From positions 1 to 14,814 of the forward strand of contig CAIRRW010000121.1 in the NCBI GenBank assembly GCA_903881065.1: DNA of 14,814 nt, written 5' to 3'. The notes below the pieces were generated by a model that did no database searches, was not told the DNA's origin, and saw only the letters and a list, made by a program, of their open reading frames with translations. The stretch comes from an uncultured Bacteroidota bacterium. GTDB lineage: Bacteria; Bacteroidota; Bacteroidia; 2-12-FULL-35-15. Of the stretch, positions 13,405 through 14,814 are shown in pieces (within the stretch, counting starts at the first letter, position 1; each line of letters begins with the position of its first letter). A program made the position numbers and the translations under genes.

Positions 13405-14814
13405 CTATTTAGGTTTTTTAGCTACGTGCATTAATGAATTGTAAACATAAGAGGTAATTAAATCTTTATTATCTTTTGCATGAGCATACCGTGTTTCATA
13501 TTTCATTACATCTCCTGATTCAAGATTAAACACCACAAAGAAATAAGTATTTTTCTTTCCTCTTCCTCTACTATTATACACGCCACAGAATGCTACATAT
13601 CTACTGCCCAATTTATCTATTAATTGTTTAATACTTTCATAATTCTCGACAACTTCATCACTGTTATTACCATGTTTAAAACGTGCCTGAAGCCATTCAT
13701 TCAGCAGTGCGTTCTCATTATATTTATCAACATCCTCATTCTTTAATCCTTTCAAACTAATTTCAGAATAACTTAACTTTAAGTGATCGGAACACTTCTT
13801 TTGAATTTCAGAAAGTGTTTTTGCATGATCCTCTGAGTCGTAGTAATTAATATATTCTTTCCGATCCACATATTCTGTTTTCATATAATAAGGGTAAATA
13901 AATATTACTTTATCTATTCCCAAGAGTTGTTCAGTATTTTTCTTTTTACCTTTATTGTAGGAGTAAGATGTTGCTTTATTTTCTTCCTTTTTTGTTAATC
14001 CATGTGATATTTCAGTATAATGCTTTACAAATTCATTATCCTTTAATTCATCTACTAGTGCATATTTTATAAAATTTTCATCTGTTTCAACTTCTACCTT
14101 TTGCTGTTGTTTTTTTATTTTAGAATATTTACTCTCTTCAAGATCTGCAGAGTCCAATACAACAGGCTTCTCTATTGACAATGCTTTTATTTCAGCTTTT
14201 GTCTTCTTTGAAAAATCATTAATAAACAATTCATTTGAGTTAACAAGTTCAGACAATAAACTATCGGTAAGTGATGAGAATGTTTTATCGTCAGGATAAA
14301 TTTTATGTGCCTTGTAAACATATTTCAGTGCTACCACATTCAATTCCTTATCTGATAAATTATCCATAAGATAATAAACACGTTGGGAGGCTCCTTCAAT
14401 CTTAGTATAATCAGGTATTGAATATCGTCTGGATGACAATTTATTTCCTTCACTCATATTAAAACTGTATGTATTTTTACGTGATGTCTTATTAACTGAT
14501 ACATTAAATAAGGAAATAGAAACAATCTTTTTCAAATATATGTTTTCAGGATACTTTTCAAGTAGGATATAAGCTGCGTAGATTGCATTCATATAGTCAC
14601 GATCAATAATGTACAAATGACATAGTTCAAAACGCGCATTTTCCCTGGTAGTTTTAAATTCTTCTTCCGACACCAAATACTTTTTCCTATTCTGTTCATC
14701 ATTAACTTTCAATTCCGATTCAATAGCACCACGCCTTTTACGAATATTTGGATGCGTACTCTTACTATCATCATAATCATCATTTGCTTTTACTGCTTGT
14801 GTTTTCTTAAGAAA
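13405..14814 (-). CDS. C-terminal part of an M48-like metalloprotease with a large TPR-like extension, partial
   Basis: The frame is open to the right edge (469 residues visible), so the gene starts outside the window; a TTG at 14712 is not the real start. The first visible part reads DDYDDSKSTHPNIRKRRGAIESELK. The Ser-Thr-His-Pro followed by Arg (14760-14749 onwards) matches the short motif near the end of M48 peptidase domains, where STHP precedes the closing helix. The zinc motif HExxH would lie further upstream and cannot be checked. The next 150 residues or so are helical and TPR-like (ARFELCHLYIIDRDYMNAIYAAYILLEKYPEN, then VALKYVYKAHKIYPDD). A Lys/Glu-rich linker follows, then a C-terminal mixed domain (VIFIYPYYMKTEYVDRKEYI, YVAFCGVYNSRGRGKKNTYFFVVFNLESGDVMKYE). 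Similar long M48 proteins occur in Bacteroidota. I am fairly sure of the M48 link and unsure of the tail's function. Confidence 0.7.
   Translation of the reverse strand, partial: FLKKTQAVKANDDYDDSKSTHPNIRKRRGAIESELKVNDEQNRKKYLVSEEEFKTTRENARFELCHLYIIDRDYMNAIYAAYILLEKYPENIYLKKIVSISLFNVSVNKTSRKNTYSFNMSEGNKLSSRRYSIPDYTKIEGASQRVYYLMDNLSDKELNVVALKYVYKAHKIYPDDKTFSSLTDSLLSELVNSNELFINDFSKKTKAEIKALSIEKPVVLDSADLEESKYSKIKKQQQKVEVETDENFIKYALVDELKDNEFVKHYTEISHGLTKKEENKATSYSYNKGKKKNTEQLLGIDKVIFIYPYYMKTEYVDRKEYINYYDSEDHAKTLSEIQKKCSDHLKLSYSEISLKGLKNEDVDKYNENALLNEWLQARFKHGNNSDEVVENYESIKQLIDKLGSRYVAFCGVYNSRGRGKKNTYFFVVFNLESGDVMKYETRYAHAKDNKDLITSYVYNSLMHVAKKPK

Overview
The window looks like a chromosomal segment of a low-GC member of the Bacteroidota. 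The evidence is a very AT-rich sequence, promoters of the Bacteroidota type (TAnnTTTG at -7, in one case with TTG 19 nt upstream), little Shine-Dalgarno signal, and several families typical of the phylum: a PorG/DUF6089-like outer-membrane protein, a 5-fold beta-flower repeat protein, and secreted lipoprotein and thioredoxin-like genes. I see no rRNA, tRNA, CRISPR array, transposase or phage gene.

Layout. (1) 1-2226, plus strand: an overlapping trio made of the 3' part of a small Cys-containing lipoprotein, a 433-residue lipoprotein with beta-propeller-like character, and a secreted thioredoxin-like protein with a CVSC motif. (2) 2458-2888, minus: a single-domain response regulator whose frame is broken at an A6G run. 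The rest of the receiver domain is intact in the -1 frame. The run is an in-phase A AAA AAG heptamer, so this is either a one-base-deletion pseudogene or a recoded gene. (3) 3238-5426, plus: a secreted 17-residue-repeat beta-flower protein, a shortened VOC-family protein, a repeat-bearing intergenic region (4392-4484), and two small genes of unknown function, one with a Tat-like leader. (4) 5449-7668, minus: a probable operon of an NMO/FabK-like flavoprotein followed by an M16 zinc peptidase. (5) 7758-8696, plus: the PorG/DUF6089-like protein, ending at a strong bidirectional terminator with a 27-bp perfect stem. (6) 8783-12479, minus: a surface-glycan block with a GT4 glycosyltransferase (TTG start), a NodU/CmcH-type carbamoyltransferase with its own good promoter, and a GT2 glycosyltransferase. 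(7) 12605-14814, minus: the C-terminal part of what appears to be an M48-type metalloprotease (its catalytic domain lies beyond the right edge), followed 2 nt later by a small outer-membrane beta-barrel gene.

How the genes fit together. Much of the window concerns the cell envelope: lipoproteins, an outer-membrane barrel that may belong to type IX secretion, two zinc-peptidase genes and glycan assembly. The carbamoyltransferase and the GT2 gene are 3 nt apart and probably make and decorate one polysaccharide or glycolipid with the GT4. The most unusual items are the in-phase slippery site in the response regulator, the protein repeats whose codons are scrambled while the residues stay nearly constant, and the tandem-plus-inverted repeat cluster at 4392-4484.
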